This document shows, piece by piece, positions 26,612 through 35,833 of a stretch of DNA of 64,000 bases. Under the pieces are notes generated by a model. The model was not told the DNA's origin and ran no database searches. It saw nothing but the letters and a program-made list of their open reading frames with translations. The first letter of the stretch is position 1, and each line of letters starts with the position of its first letter. The stretch comes from RPQJ01 sp963700045. GTDB lineage: Bacteria; Pseudomonadota; Gammaproteobacteria; Steroidobacterales; Steroidobacteraceae. The stretch covers positions 35,803 to 99,802 of the forward strand of contig CAVOWK010000006.1 of NCBI GenBank assembly GCA_963700045.1, read 5' to 3'. The position numbers were made by a program, and so were the translations under genes.

Positions 26612-27073
26612 ATGGAGCGATCGAAGCCACGGGCGGCGACTCTGCTGGTGTGCAGCGCGCTGCTGCAGGGCTGTGTTGGCGCCCAGGCCGGTGATGGTCC
26701 GGTGGATGACAGGGCGCGCCGTGACGATGTACGCGGCACCGTGGTCAGGCCCCTGCCCGAACGGGTGTCCGAGCCGCGGGCGCCAGTGACGGGTGAGGCG
26801 CCCGCGGAACTGGTCGCGCGAGTCCGTGAGGACGTGATCCGGAGTTCGCGCGCGGATCCCACGACCGTGAGGCTGATCCGGGACGAGGCCGTCACCTGGA
26901 GCGACGGCTCGCTCGGGTGCCCGCGGCCGGGCGAGTTCTACACCCAGGCCCCCGTTCCCGGTTTCTGGATCGTCTTCGACGTGGCGGGGCGCCAGTTCGA
27001 CTATCGCAGCGACAGTCGGGGGAATTTCCGACTATGCGAGTCGCTGCGTGCAGCTCCACCGTCAGCGTCCTGA
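26612..27073 (+). CDS. Putative lipoprotein of 'DGSLGCP' family, paralogue 2
   Basis: No function recognised. 153 residues from an ATG with AAAGGAG seven bases upstream. A lipobox-like LLQGC at about 18-22 indicates a lipoprotein anchored in the envelope. The C-terminal domain repeats the architecture of the preceding gene: TVRLIRDEAVTWSDGSLGCP, RPGEFYTQAPVPGFWIVF and RLCES. It is separated from paralogue 1 by 74 bases and ended by a hairpin at 27081. The pair may be co-expressed. Confidence 0.7.
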   Translation: MERSKPRAATLLVCSALLQGCVGAQAGDGPVDDRARRDDVRGTVVRPLPERVSEPRAPVTGEAPAELVARVREDVIRSSRADPTTVRLIRDEAVTWSDGSLGCPRPGEFYTQAPVPGFWIVFDVAGRQFDYRSDSRGNFRLCESLRAAPPSAS

Positions 27074-27080
27074 AATGAAA

Positions 27081-27108
27081 AGGGCCTCCCCCGCGAGGGG
27101 GAGGCCCT
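27081..27108 (-). terminator. Hairpin terminator, perfect 12-bp stem
   Basis: AGGGCCTCCCCC (27081-27092), loop GCGA, then the exact complement (27097-27108). Read on the minus strand the stem is followed by TTTCATTTC, a reasonable U-rich tract, so it most likely ends the protease transcript; it may also stop transcription from the plus-strand lipoprotein gene, although no T-run follows on that side. Confidence 0.8.
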
Positions 27109-27132
27109 GTCAGTGTCGACCCGCGTCCGATC

Positions 27133-30100
27133 TTACGGCTTGAACTGCAACGCCTCGGTGCTGCGGGTGGCGCCGCCGGTACTGCCGGCACGCGCGCCAT
27201 TGGTGAACAGCAGGACGCCGAGTTCGTCGGTATTGCCCGGGAACAGGCCGAAGTCGTACACGTCCATCGTACCGGTGCTGTTGCCCGGGATGTCGGCCGT
27301 GACGCCAAAATAGCGCTCGCCGTAAGGCGTGACCGTCAATCCGGTCACCACATCGCCAGGGCCGCCGAAGTACCAGTCGGCCGTCTCGACCATCATGTCG
27401 ACGTTGGTCGCCAGCATGTCGGTGCCGGTCAAGCCGACCTGCTCGCCGCAGACCAGCAACACCGTATTGCCGGTGTTCGTGGCGTGTTCCGTGTAGAAGA
27501 ACGCTTCCGCAGTGCCCGTCGCCCGATTGATCGCCCAGGTGAATTGGCGGCCGTCCGTGACGTTCAGCAGCGACCCGTCGAGATTCACGACGTCGTAGTC
27601 CCAGACCCCGTCCCGGTTGATGTCCAGCGAGACGAAATGGGCGACCGGCAGGGAGTGGGTCTGCCGCTCCCAGGTGTCGATCGCGAAGGCCCACAGGAAC
27701 GATTCATTGTCAGAACAGAACCCAGCCGGCACCGGGTAGGTGTTGATGCCCACCGCGCGGATGTCGGGAGTCGGCATGCCTTCGCCGCGGCCACCCCTCG
27801 GCTGGTTCGGGCTGACTGCCAGCAAGGCATAGGCGTCGTTCTGCGCCGTTCCCACGCCGTTGTTGTGGAGCGTGGCGGTGGCCACGCCTTGGGCGAAGGC
27901 CAGCTTCTTGTTCCCGGTCACGTCCGCGGCCTTGCGCGGCAGGACATGCCACGGCAGGTGGATGCGAGACGTGGTGCCGGCATCGAGCACGAGGTAGCCG
28001 TCGATCTCGTTGAACGTCAGCGCTCCAGGATCGGCGCCGCCCGAGCCCGAATTCATCGCATTGTCCCGGACCTTGTCGCCGTAGATCGTCATCGTGACCG
28101 GGAAGTCTCGCGTGCTATGCGCTGGCACGGTAAACGAGTCCGGCGTTGAGATCTTGACCGCGCCAAGAGCCCGGTCGTCCGCGAAGCGGAACGGTGCCCT
28201 GATTGCGTAGGTGATCGGCTCGTCCGAGTAGTTCCGGACGGAGACCCGCTTGGTCAGCGTAAGCACCTTCTGGCTCGCATCGACCTGTCCGAAGCTCAGT
28301 GCCGCAATGCGCGTGTCGGTATTCCAGGCCGCGGCGGGATCCGCCCAGGCGCGGTAGGCACGGACCTCGCCGCTGCCGATGCGCGTGATCTCGGCCAACC
28401 GGCCGGTGGCGACGTCCGTGAAGATCTGGCGCTCGGCGTTGTTCATCAGCCGGGCCTTGACCTCGAAGGGCTTCAGGTTCGGCAGCGCGCCGAGCACCAG
28501 CGCCGCGGAACCGGTCACCATCGGCGCCGCACCCGAGGTGCCGCCGAACGGCTCCGTGCCCGTGCCGGTGCCCGCAAGCGCGGAAACCGATGCGCCGGGC
28601 GCGCCGATCTCAGGCTTGATCGCGTTGTAGTAGTTGCTCGGTCCACGCGACGAACTGCCGACCATGCCCATGACGAGCGGCACGCCGTTGTTCGGATCGA
28701 AGCGCAGCGTCGTGTCGGGCAGGCCTGCCTTCAGGCTGCTCGAAAGTGCCTGGCTGATCATGTAGCCGGGGATGCTGGGCGTACCCGTCGCCGAGCGAGC
28801 CTTCGAACGGGTCGCCCGGGGCGATCAGGCCGATGATGCCGATCAAGCCGTTGCCGGCGGCGATGTTGGAGATCTTGAGGCTGAAGTCGCAGACGCCGCG
28901 ATCGACCAGGACGATCTTGCCGGCCAGCGAGCCGGCCTCGAACGCGGCGCAACCATTGAGATTGCCGCTTGCGCCGTCGCCGTACTGCATCGTCGACTCC
29001 ACGACGCTCGTGAGCGGCGCCGACCACGACTGGTAGACGGCCGGGTAGCTGCCGGCGATGTCCGCCGGAGCGGTCACGTCGAAATACGGCTGGAAGTCGC
29101 TCGGCACCGCGGTCTGGGCGACCGACAGTGCGCTGGGGGCGGCACCCGGTGAGCCCGTCACGTACGGCTTGTCGCCCGAGTTGCCGGCGGACGCGACCGT
29201 GAGGATGCCCAGCTTCGTCGCGCCTTGCACGGCCGCGGCGAGGTCGTCGTCGAACGGCTGGCCATAGGGCGAACCGAGCGACATGTTGATGATGTCCGCG
29301 CGGTCGGAGGTGTCGCCGTCGCCGTTCGGGTCGGCTGCGTATTCCATGCCCTGCAACAGCGCCACGCCGCTGCAGGAGCTGGTGACCGCGCTGCAGACCT
29401 TGACGGCCTACAGCCTGACCTTCGGTGCCACGCCCGCGGTGCCGCCGATGATGTCGGCGACATGGGTGCCGTGGCTGCCCGCACAGTCGATGACGGTCGG
29501 GCCGCAGTCAATCGGGTCCGGGTCCGGCGCGAGTTCACCGTTCGGCCAGGCTTCACCAACGAAATCGTGGCCCCGGACCACGCGTGCGGTCGGAAACAGC
29601 CCGTCCCGCGTCGTATTGCGCGGGTCCGTCGTGGACGTGCCGTAGGCCGCCTCGATAGGCCGCGGCCGTCCCTGGACCGCCGAACGCGGCGTGGGTGTAG
29701 TCGATGCCGGAATCGAGCACCGCGACCTTGACGCCATTACCCTTGTTGACGCTCTGCAGCTTGCGCGCGGTGATGTACGGAACCGTCTCCGACAGGTCGA
29801 GCTTGTAGTCGATCACGCGCGAAACACGTGCCACCGAAGGGTCGGCCGCAATCTGCCGGATCGTCGCCGAGTCCGCCTGCAGGACGACCGCATTCAGCAC
29901 GCCCTGGACCTCGGCGATCATGCGCGCGCCGGGTGCGAGCCGTTGCACGCGCTCGACGAACGTGCCCTGTTCGATCCGGATCTGTTCGCGACGCATGATC
30001 CCGTCGGCAGGATTCGTGATGCTGGATTCCGCCACCGAGGGTGACCTTGAAGCGCACCAGCACCTGCTGGCTGCCGTTGCTGCGCAGCAGCACAGGATCG

Positions 30101-30288
30101 ATGGCGGACCTGGCGTTCTCGCGCGTCAGCGGCGTGGCGAGCCGCAGGCGCTCGATGCTCGCCGGCGCCGTGCGGACCGTCCTTGCAGCGGCACGATCCG
30201 CAGCCAGGGTCGGTGGCGCGATCGACGACGTCGCAACGAAAGTCAGCACGCCAGCGGCCGCGCTCAGCGTGAATTTGCGGATCAACAT
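27133..30288 (-). pseudogene. S8 family (subtilisin-like) secreted serine protease, three frameshifts and one nonsense codon
   Basis: The pieces reassemble into one roughly 1,050-residue exported subtilase. It has a signal peptide (LSAAAGVLTFVATSSIA), an inhibitor-I9-like propeptide, catalytic Asp in VAVLDSGIDYTHAAFGG, His in GSHGTHVADIIGG, a PA-like insert, Asn region VASAGNSGDKPY, Ser in FGGTSGAAPMVTGSA, and a long C-terminal beta-rich region. Reading needs removal of one base at about 30036, 29654 and 28785. In addition, TAG at 29408-29410 interrupts APKVRL/AVKVCSAV, where a tyrosine codon (TAC) would be expected. All four lesions leave flanking sequence intact. Either a recent pseudogene or an error-rich stretch; the nonsense change favours at least some real decay. 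Confidence 0.82.
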
Positions 30289-30581
30289 CGGCTGGTTCTC
30301 CCTTCATTCTGGTCGACACGACGTCAGGGGTGGCCGCAAAGGCACACTGCTCAGGCAGTCGGAACACGTGTCAGAGGACGCCGCGACAAACGAAACTGCC
30401 TGTGCGGACGATTCTTGTAGGCCGGCACTCGAAGGTCGCAAGCTACTCCACAAATGTGGCGTACCGCAATGCTCCCGGATGGCGACCGCAATGGGTGCCG
30501 ACGAGTCCTTGACTCAGTGCCTTTGCAGGCCGTGTGACCGCTGGCTGGCGCGGCGCAGTCCGCGCGACGCGAACGCGAAAA

Positions 30582-31516
30582 TCACCCGGAGTGGTCCAGT
30601 TCCGCCAGCCAATCCCGCGGCCGCAAGAAATCCTTGTACAGCCGCTCTTCCGGCGTACCCGGCTCGGCTTGTAGTCGTACTCCCACCGCACCAGCGGTGG
30701 CAGCGACATCAATATCGATTCAATACGCCCGCCGGTCTGCAGGCCGAAGATCGTGCCGCGGTCGTACACCAGGTTGAACTCGACGTAACGGCCACGGCGG
30801 TAGAGCTGGAAGTTGCGCTCGCGCTCGCCGTACGGCGTGTCCTTGCGCTTCTCGACGATGGGCAGGTAGGCCGGCACGTAGTGGTCGCCCACGCTGCGCA
30901 TGAACGCAAAGGACTGCTCGAATCCCCGTTCGTTCAGGTCGTCGAAGAACAGCCCGCCCACGCCCCGCGTCTCATTGCGGTGCTTGAGGAAGAAGTAGCG
31001 GTCGCACCAATCCTTGTACTTCGCATAGACGTCGGGGCCAAACGGGTCGCAGGCCGCTTTCGAAGTGCGATGCCAGTGCAGCACGTCTTCTTCGAACGGG
31101 TAGTACGGCGTGAGGTCGAAGCCGCCGCCGAACCACCAGGCCGCCGGCAGGCCGTCCTTGATCGCCATGAAAAAGCGAACGTTGGCGTGCGAGGTCGGCA
31201 CGTAGGGATTGCGCGGATGGATCACGAGCGACACGCCGGTCGCCTCGAAACTCGCGCCTTCCAGTTCCGGTCGCTGTGCCGTGGCAGAGGCGGGCAGCTT
31301 GCCGCCCATCACGTGCGAGAAGTTGATGCCGGCCTGTTCGAACACGGCGCCGTCACGCAGCACGCGCGATTCGCCACCGCCGCCTTCCGGCCGCTGCCAG
31401 CTGTCGCGGCGAAACGTCGCGCCGCCATCGGCTTCCTGCAGTGCGACCGTGATGCGGTCGTGGAGGTCGCGCAGGTACGCGATGACGACGGACGTCGACG
31501 GTGTGCCGCTGCTCAT
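30582..31516 (-). CDS. hemF: Oxygen-dependent coproporphyrinogen III oxidase, frameshifted near the C-terminus
   Basis: Converts coproporphyrinogen III to protoporphyrinogen IX in aerobic haem synthesis. Visible motifs are ISFSHVMGG-like GINFSHVMGGKLP, HPRNPYVPTSHANVRFF, WWFGGGFDLTPYYPFEED, VGGLFFDDL and YVEFNLVYDRGTIFGLQTGG. After LVRWEYDYKP the frame runs into unrelated residues, but restoring one base at about 30665 gives EPGTPEERLYKDFLRPRDWL and a stop at 30582, the normal HemF end, for about 311 residues. Without correction the frame runs on to 30443. It is ten bases downstream of topA on the same strand. Confidence 0.88.
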
Positions 31517-31526
31517 CCCTACAACC

Positions 31527-34007
31527 TCAGGCGGATTTCTTCGCCGGTGCCTTCTTCTTCGCGGCGGCCTTCTTCTTCGGCGCCGCCTTCTTCTTGACCG
31601 CAGTCTTCTTCTTCGGCTCCGCGGCGGCTTCGGCGTCGACCGCCTTCGCAGCCGTCTTGCCCGTGGTCTTCGCGGCCGTCTTGCGACCCCAGCGATTCGT
31701 GCCGCGCTCCGGCGCCACGGCGAGCAGTGCCTGGCATTCTTCGAGCGTCAGCGATTTCGGGTCGCGATCCTTCGGTATCTTGGCGTTCTTCTTGCTGTCG
31801 GTGATGTACGGGCCATAGCGGCCGTTCAGCACCTGGATGCCGGTGTCGCCGAATTCGTTGATGATCCGGTTCGCCTCGACCGTCTGCTTCTCGCGGATGA
31901 TCTCGAGCGCGCGCTCGAGCGTGATCTTGTACGGATCGTCTTCCTTCTTGAGCGACGCGTACTTCTTCGCACCGTACTGCACGTAGGGGCCGAAACGGCC
32001 GACCGCCACCTTGATCGGGTAACCGTCCTCCCAGTTACCGAGCGTGCGTGGCAGCTGGAACAGCTCGAGTGCCAGGTCGAGCGTGAGATCGTCCATGCGC
32101 TGGCCCGGCTTCAGGCTCGCGAACTTCGGCTTCTCTTCGTCGTCGCGCGTGCCGATCTGCGCAAACGCGCCGAAGCGGCCGTAACGGACGCTCACTGGCC
32201 GGCCCGAAACCGGGTCGATGCCGAGCGGACGCTCCATCGCCACGTCCGAACGCGAGACGTTTTCGGTGACGTCGTCGACCTGCTTCTTGAGGTCGCCCCA
32301 GAAGCGCTCGAGCATCGGCAGCCAGTCTTCTTCGCCGCGCGAGATGTTGTCGAGTTCGTCTTCCATCGCGGCGGTGAAGCCGTAATCGACGTAGCGCTCG
32401 AAGTTCCCCGTCAGGAAGCGGCTCACGATCTTGCCGAGGTCGGTCGGGATGAAGCGCTTGTTCACCAGCTCGCAGTACTTCTTGTACAGCAGCGTCTGGA
32501 TGATGCTGGCGTAGGTCGAAGGGCGGCCGATGCCGTGTTCTTCGAGCGCCTTGACCAGGCTCGCTTCGGAGTAGCGCGGTGGCGGCTCGGTGAAGTGCTG
32601 TTCGGTGTCGATCGCGAGCAACCGCACCTTGTCGCCCTTCTCGAGCGCGGGCAGCAGGCGGTTCTCGTCGTCGTCCGGGTTCAGCGCGACGTCGTCGAAG
32701 CTCTCGCGGTACACGGCGAGGAATCCCGGTGACAGCAGCGTCGAACCGTTGGCGCGGAACATGTTGCCCGGGCCGGCGGCGAGATCGACGGCGACCGTAT
32801 CGAACACGGCGGCTTCCATCTGGCTCGCGACGGCGCGGCGCCAGATCAGCGTGTAGAGCTTGTGCTCGTCCGCTTCGATCCTGCCGGCGAGTTCTTCGGG
32901 CGTGCGTGCAGCCGACGTCGGTCGCACGCCTTCGTGCGCTTCCTGTGCGTTCTTCGACTTCGTCTTGTAGACGCGCGGCGTGTCGGGCAGCGCGGCAGCG
33001 CCATACAGCTTGTCGATGACGCTGCGGATCTCGCTGATCGCATCCGCGCCCAGGCTCACCGAGTCGGTACGCATGTAGGTGATGAGGCCGACCGGGCCTT
33101 CACCGAAGTCGACACCTTCGTACAGGCGCTGCGCGAGACGCATCGTGCGCTGCGCGCCGAAGCCGAGCTTGCGGGCAGCCTCCTGCTGCAGCGTGGAAGT
33201 CGTGAAAGGCGGCGAGGGGTTGCGCCGGCGCTGCTTCTTCTCGACGTTCGCAACGACCAGGGTGCCGTTCGCGTCGCGTTCGAGCTTCTGCTTCGCCGCC
33301 TGCGCTCCGCCCGCGTCCGTGACGGTGAACTGCTCGACTTTCTGGCCGCCGAGTTGCGTGAGCTTGGCCGTGAAACTGGCGGCGTCCTTCGCCGCCTGCG
33401 CGTCGATGGACCAGTATTCGCGTGGCTTGAAGGCGAGGATCTCCTCCTCGCGCTCGCAGATCATGCGCAGCGCGGGACTCTGCACGCGGCCCGCCGAGGC
33501 GCCTGACAGGCCCGCCTTCTTCCACAGCAGCGGCGACAGGTTGAAGCCGACGAGGAAATCGAGCGCGCGGCGGGCGAGGTAGGCTTTCACCAGCTCGTCG
33601 GCGATTTCGCGCGGGTTGTCGACGGCTTCCTGCACCGCTTTCTTCGTGATTTCGTAGAAGACGCTGCGATGGACGTCCTTGCCCTCGAGCGCCCCTGCTT
33701 CCGTCAGCAGCTGCTGCAGGTGCCAGGAGATCGCCTCTCCTTCGCGGTCGGGGTCGGTCGACAGGTAGAGCGCGTCGGCCTTCTTCACGGCGCGCGTGAT
33801 CGCATCGACGTGCTTCTTGTTCTTCTCGATCAGCTCCCAGCGCATCGCGAACTGACGCGTGGGGTCGACGGCGCCCTCCTTGGGCACGAGATCGCGCACG
33901 TGGCCATAGGACGCCATCACCTCGAAGTCCTTGCCGAGGTACTTCTTGATGGTCTTGGCCTTGGCCGGCGACTCGACGATGACGAGATTCTTGGTCATGT
34001 CCCTCAA
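31527..34007 (-). CDS. topA: DNA topoisomerase I
   Basis: Type IA topoisomerase relaxing negative supercoils. 826 residues: the Toprim domain with IVESPAKAKTIKKYLG at the start and STDPDREGEAISWHL (about 80-94), the active-site tyrosine in GLITYMRTDSVSLG (about 310), then C-terminal repeats of the FGPYVQYG/NGRYGPYI type. No Cys4 zinc ribbons are seen, unlike the E. coli enzyme; instead the end is a roughly 30-residue Lys/Ala tail (KKKAAPKKKAAAKKK). The start follows a G-rich heptad element that separates it from smg. Downstream is hemF. Confidence 0.96.
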   Translation of the reverse strand: MRDMTKNLVIVESPAKAKTIKKYLGKDFEVMASYGHVRDLVPKEGAVDPTRQFAMRWELIEKNKKHVDAITRAVKKADALYLSTDPDREGEAISWHLQQLLTEAGALEGKDVHRSVFYEITKKAVQEAVDNPREIADELVKAYLARRALDFLVGFNLSPLLWKKAGLSGASAGRVQSPALRMICEREEEILAFKPREYWSIDAQAAKDAASFTAKLTQLGGQKVEQFTVTDAGGAQAAKQKLERDANGTLVVANVEKKQRRRNPSPPFTTSTLQQEAARKLGFGAQRTMRLAQRLYEGVDFGEGPVGLITYMRTDSVSLGADAISEIRSVIDKLYGAAALPDTPRVYKTKSKNAQEAHEGVRPTSAARTPEELAGRIEADEHKLYTLIWRRAVASQMEAAVFDTVAVDLAAGPGNMFRANGSTLLSPGFLAVYRESFDDVALNPDDDENRLLPALEKGDKVRLLAIDTEQHFTEPPPRYSEASLVKALEEHGIGRPSTYASIIQTLLYKKYCELVNKRFIPTDLGKIVSRFLTGNFERYVDYGFTAAMEDELDNISRGEEDWLPMLERFWGDLKKQVDDVTENVSRSDVAMERPLGIDPVSGRPVSVRYGRFGAFAQIGTRDDEEKPKFASLKPGQRMDDLTLDLALELFQLPRTLGNWEDGYPIKVAVGRFGPYVQYGAKKYASLKKEDDPYKITLERALEIIREKQTVEANRIINEFGDTGIQVLNGRYGPYITDSKKNAKIPKDRDPKSLTLEECQALLAVAPERGTNRWGRKTAAKTTGKTAAKAVDAEAAAEPKKKTAVKKKAAPKKKAAAKKKAPAKKSA

Positions 34008-34049
34008 AAAAACATGCCGCGGCGGTCCGCGGCAGAAGAACTAAAAGAC

Positions 34050-34143
34050 AAGGGGTTAGGGGTTAGGGGATAGGGGATAGCAAGAAAGCGCGTCGCGCCT
34101 CTGGCCTTCCGACTAACCCCTAACCCCTATCCCCTAACCCCTT
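34050..34143. repeat. G-rich heptad inverted element, copy 3
   Basis: Left arm 34050-34080 carries four heptads (GGGGTTA twice, GGGGATA twice) but lacks the usual GTCGGA tip. Right arm 34108-34143 is the complement of the standard arm, starting TCCGAC. The spacer is only about 27 bases. It lies between smg (stop three bases away) and topA on the same strand, so it may separate their transcripts. Confidence 0.9.
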
Positions 34144-34146
34144 CCC

Positions 34147-34626
34147 TCAGTGGATCGCTCCGCTGCGGTCCTCGAACACCAGGTCTTCCATGCGAGAGAA
34201 CGCAGTCTCCTGCCCGGGCTGGCTGAAGAGCACCATCAGCACGACCCACTTCAACTTGTCGATGTCGATCTCGTCGCCTTCGAGCGCCATCAGGCGATCG
34301 ATGACCAGCTCGCGCTGGGTCGGCGACAGGATGCCCACCTGCTCCAGGTGCACCAGGTAGCCGCGGCAATCCGTGTCCAGCCGCGCCTGCTCGAGCGCGG
34401 CGAACACCCGGATCGCACGGGAGGTGGGTGTCGGGTGCAGCCTGTCCGGGTCGGCCGCCAGTTCCTCGAGCCAGCAGAGGGCCCGCTCCACTTCCGATGC
34501 CGGAAACCCGGCTTTTTCGAGCTCGAGCTTCAGGGTTTCGCGGTCGGGTTCGAAGCCGTCATCCGTCTCGGCGTCGAAGTAGTTCTCGAACAGGTAAATG
34601 AGAATGTCGAGAACGCCTTCCTTCAT
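34147..34626 (-). CDS. smg: DUF494 / Smg family protein
   Basis: 159 acidic residues beginning MKEGVLDILIYLFENYFDAE, diagnostic of the Smg family, whose function is unknown; it is conserved next to dprA and topA in gammaproteobacteria. The ATG overlaps the dprA TAA by one base, so it is translationally coupled. The helical C-terminus contains VVLMVLFSQPGQETAF. It is followed at once by the heptad element. Confidence 0.92.
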   Translation of the reverse strand: MKEGVLDILIYLFENYFDAETDDGFEPDRETLKLELEKAGFPASEVERALCWLEELAADPDRLHPTPTSRAIRVFAALEQARLDTDCRGYLVHLEQVGILSPTQRELVIDRLMALEGDEIDIDKLKWVVLMVLFSQPGQETAFSRMEDLVFEDRSGAIH

Positions 34627-35756
34627 TACACCCTTCCCGGCAACCGGCGGCTGAAACGACCGCCTGGCTGCTGTTGTACCCGGCCGTCAAGCTCGAGAAT
34701 CAGCAGCATCGAAGCGACGGCACCGGCTTTCAGGCCCGTCCGGACCACGAGATCGTCGAGTCCTGCCGGCTCGAAGCCGAGCGCATCTAACAGGATTTCA
34801 TACTCCTTGTCCAACGGCGGGGCGCGAAGATCAGCCCCAGCAGGAGGCGGTTCCTGCGCGATCCGGCTGATTTCGCCGATAATTGCTTCGAGTTCGGCGA
34901 ATATGTCGTCCACGCTCTCGACCAGTCGGGCACCCTGGCGCAGCAATCGGTGGCATCCCCGGGCCATCGGGTTGTGGATAGACCCTGGAATGGCGAAGAC
35001 TTCGCGGCCCTGGTCGGCGGCCAGGCGGGCTGTGATCAGTGACCCGCTCCGGAGGGCCGCCTCGACCACGAGCGTCCCGACCGCCAGGCCGCTGAGGATC
35101 CTGTTGCGGCGCGGAAAATTCTGCTGCAGGGGTGGGGTGCCGATGGCCAGGTCGGTGACCAGGGTGCCTTGCCGGTCGACGATCTCCCGCGCGAGCGCTG
35201 TGTTTTCCCGGGGATAGATCGCATCCAGGCCGCGACCCACGACCGCGATGGTGCGCGCGTCCGCATGCAAGGCACCGCGATGCGCGGCGGCGTCGATGCC
35301 AAGTGCCAGCCCGCTGGTGATGGCGAGTCCCGCTTGCGCCAGGTGCTGGGCGAATCGAGTGGCGGTGTCGCGGCCGAGGGCGGTCGGATTGCGGCTGCCG
35401 ACGATCGCAAGCTGCGGCAGGCAGAGCGCCATGGGGTCGCCTTCGACGTACAAGACCAGCGGCGCGTCCGGAATCTGCGCCAGCAGCGGTGGGTACTCCG
35501 CTGAACCCCAGGTGACGAGCCTTCGATTCGTTGCGGCCTGCAGCCAGCGCAGGTCGCTGGCGATCGCCGCGCTGTCGGGTTGCTGGAGAGACCGGATCGC
35601 GGATTGGCCCAGCCCGATGGCCGCCAGCGCTGCATGCGACTCACGCGTGAGGTCGATTGGCGAGGCGCCCAGCGCGAGCCACTCCTGCAACTGCCCGGCG
35701 TGCAGGCCCGGGGCGCGCGCGAGCCACAGCCAGCGTTCTGGGTCGTCCATGCGCAA
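34626..35756 (-). CDS. dprA: DNA-processing protein DprA (Smf)
   Basis: Loads RecA onto incoming single-stranded DNA during natural transformation. The 376-residue protein has an N-terminal SAM-like helical region, the Rossmann core with LAIVGSRNPTALGRDTA, SGLALGIDAAAHRGAL and AVVGRGLDAIYPRENTALA, and a C-terminal winged-helix (DLVVRTGLKAGAVASMLLILELDGRV). A hairpin lies at its 5' side after the LysM gene, and smg is directly downstream. Confidence 0.95.
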   Translation of the reverse strand: MRMDDPERWLWLARAPGLHAGQLQEWLALGASPIDLTRESHAALAAIGLGQSAIRSLQQPDSAAIASDLRWLQAATNRRLVTWGSAEYPPLLAQIPDAPLVLYVEGDPMALCLPQLAIVGSRNPTALGRDTATRFAQHLAQAGLAITSGLALGIDAAAHRGALHADARTIAVVGRGLDAIYPRENTALAREIVDRQGTLVTDLAIGTPPLQQNFPRRNRILSGLAVGTLVVEAALRSGSLITARLAADQGREVFAIPGSIHNPMARGCHRLLRQGARLVESVDDIFAELEAIIGEISRIAQEPPPAGADLRAPPLDKEYEILLDALGFEPAGLDDLVVRTGLKAGAVASMLLILELDGRVQQQPGGRFSRRLPGRV

Positions 35757-35758
35757 AG

Positions 35759-35787
35759 AGCCTACCGGGGGTCATTCCCGGCAGGCT
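35759..35787 (-). terminator. Hairpin between LysM gene and dprA
   Basis: AGCCTACCGGG (35759-35769) can pair with CCCGGCAGGCT (35777-35787), 11 pairs allowing one mismatch. On the minus strand only CTTTG follows, a short T-run, three bases ahead of the dprA start codon. It may attenuate readthrough from the LysM gene rather than end the transcript. Confidence 0.5.
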
Positions 35788-35833
35788 CCTGCAAAACTGC
35801 GCTGAACGCAGAGAACTGTGTCTGGCTTGCGCG

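Noticed and set aside
30289..30581. Gene between the protease start and hemF stop
   Set aside because: Only antisense or out-of-frame short frames; the segment 30443-30581 is an extension of hemF caused by its frameshift.
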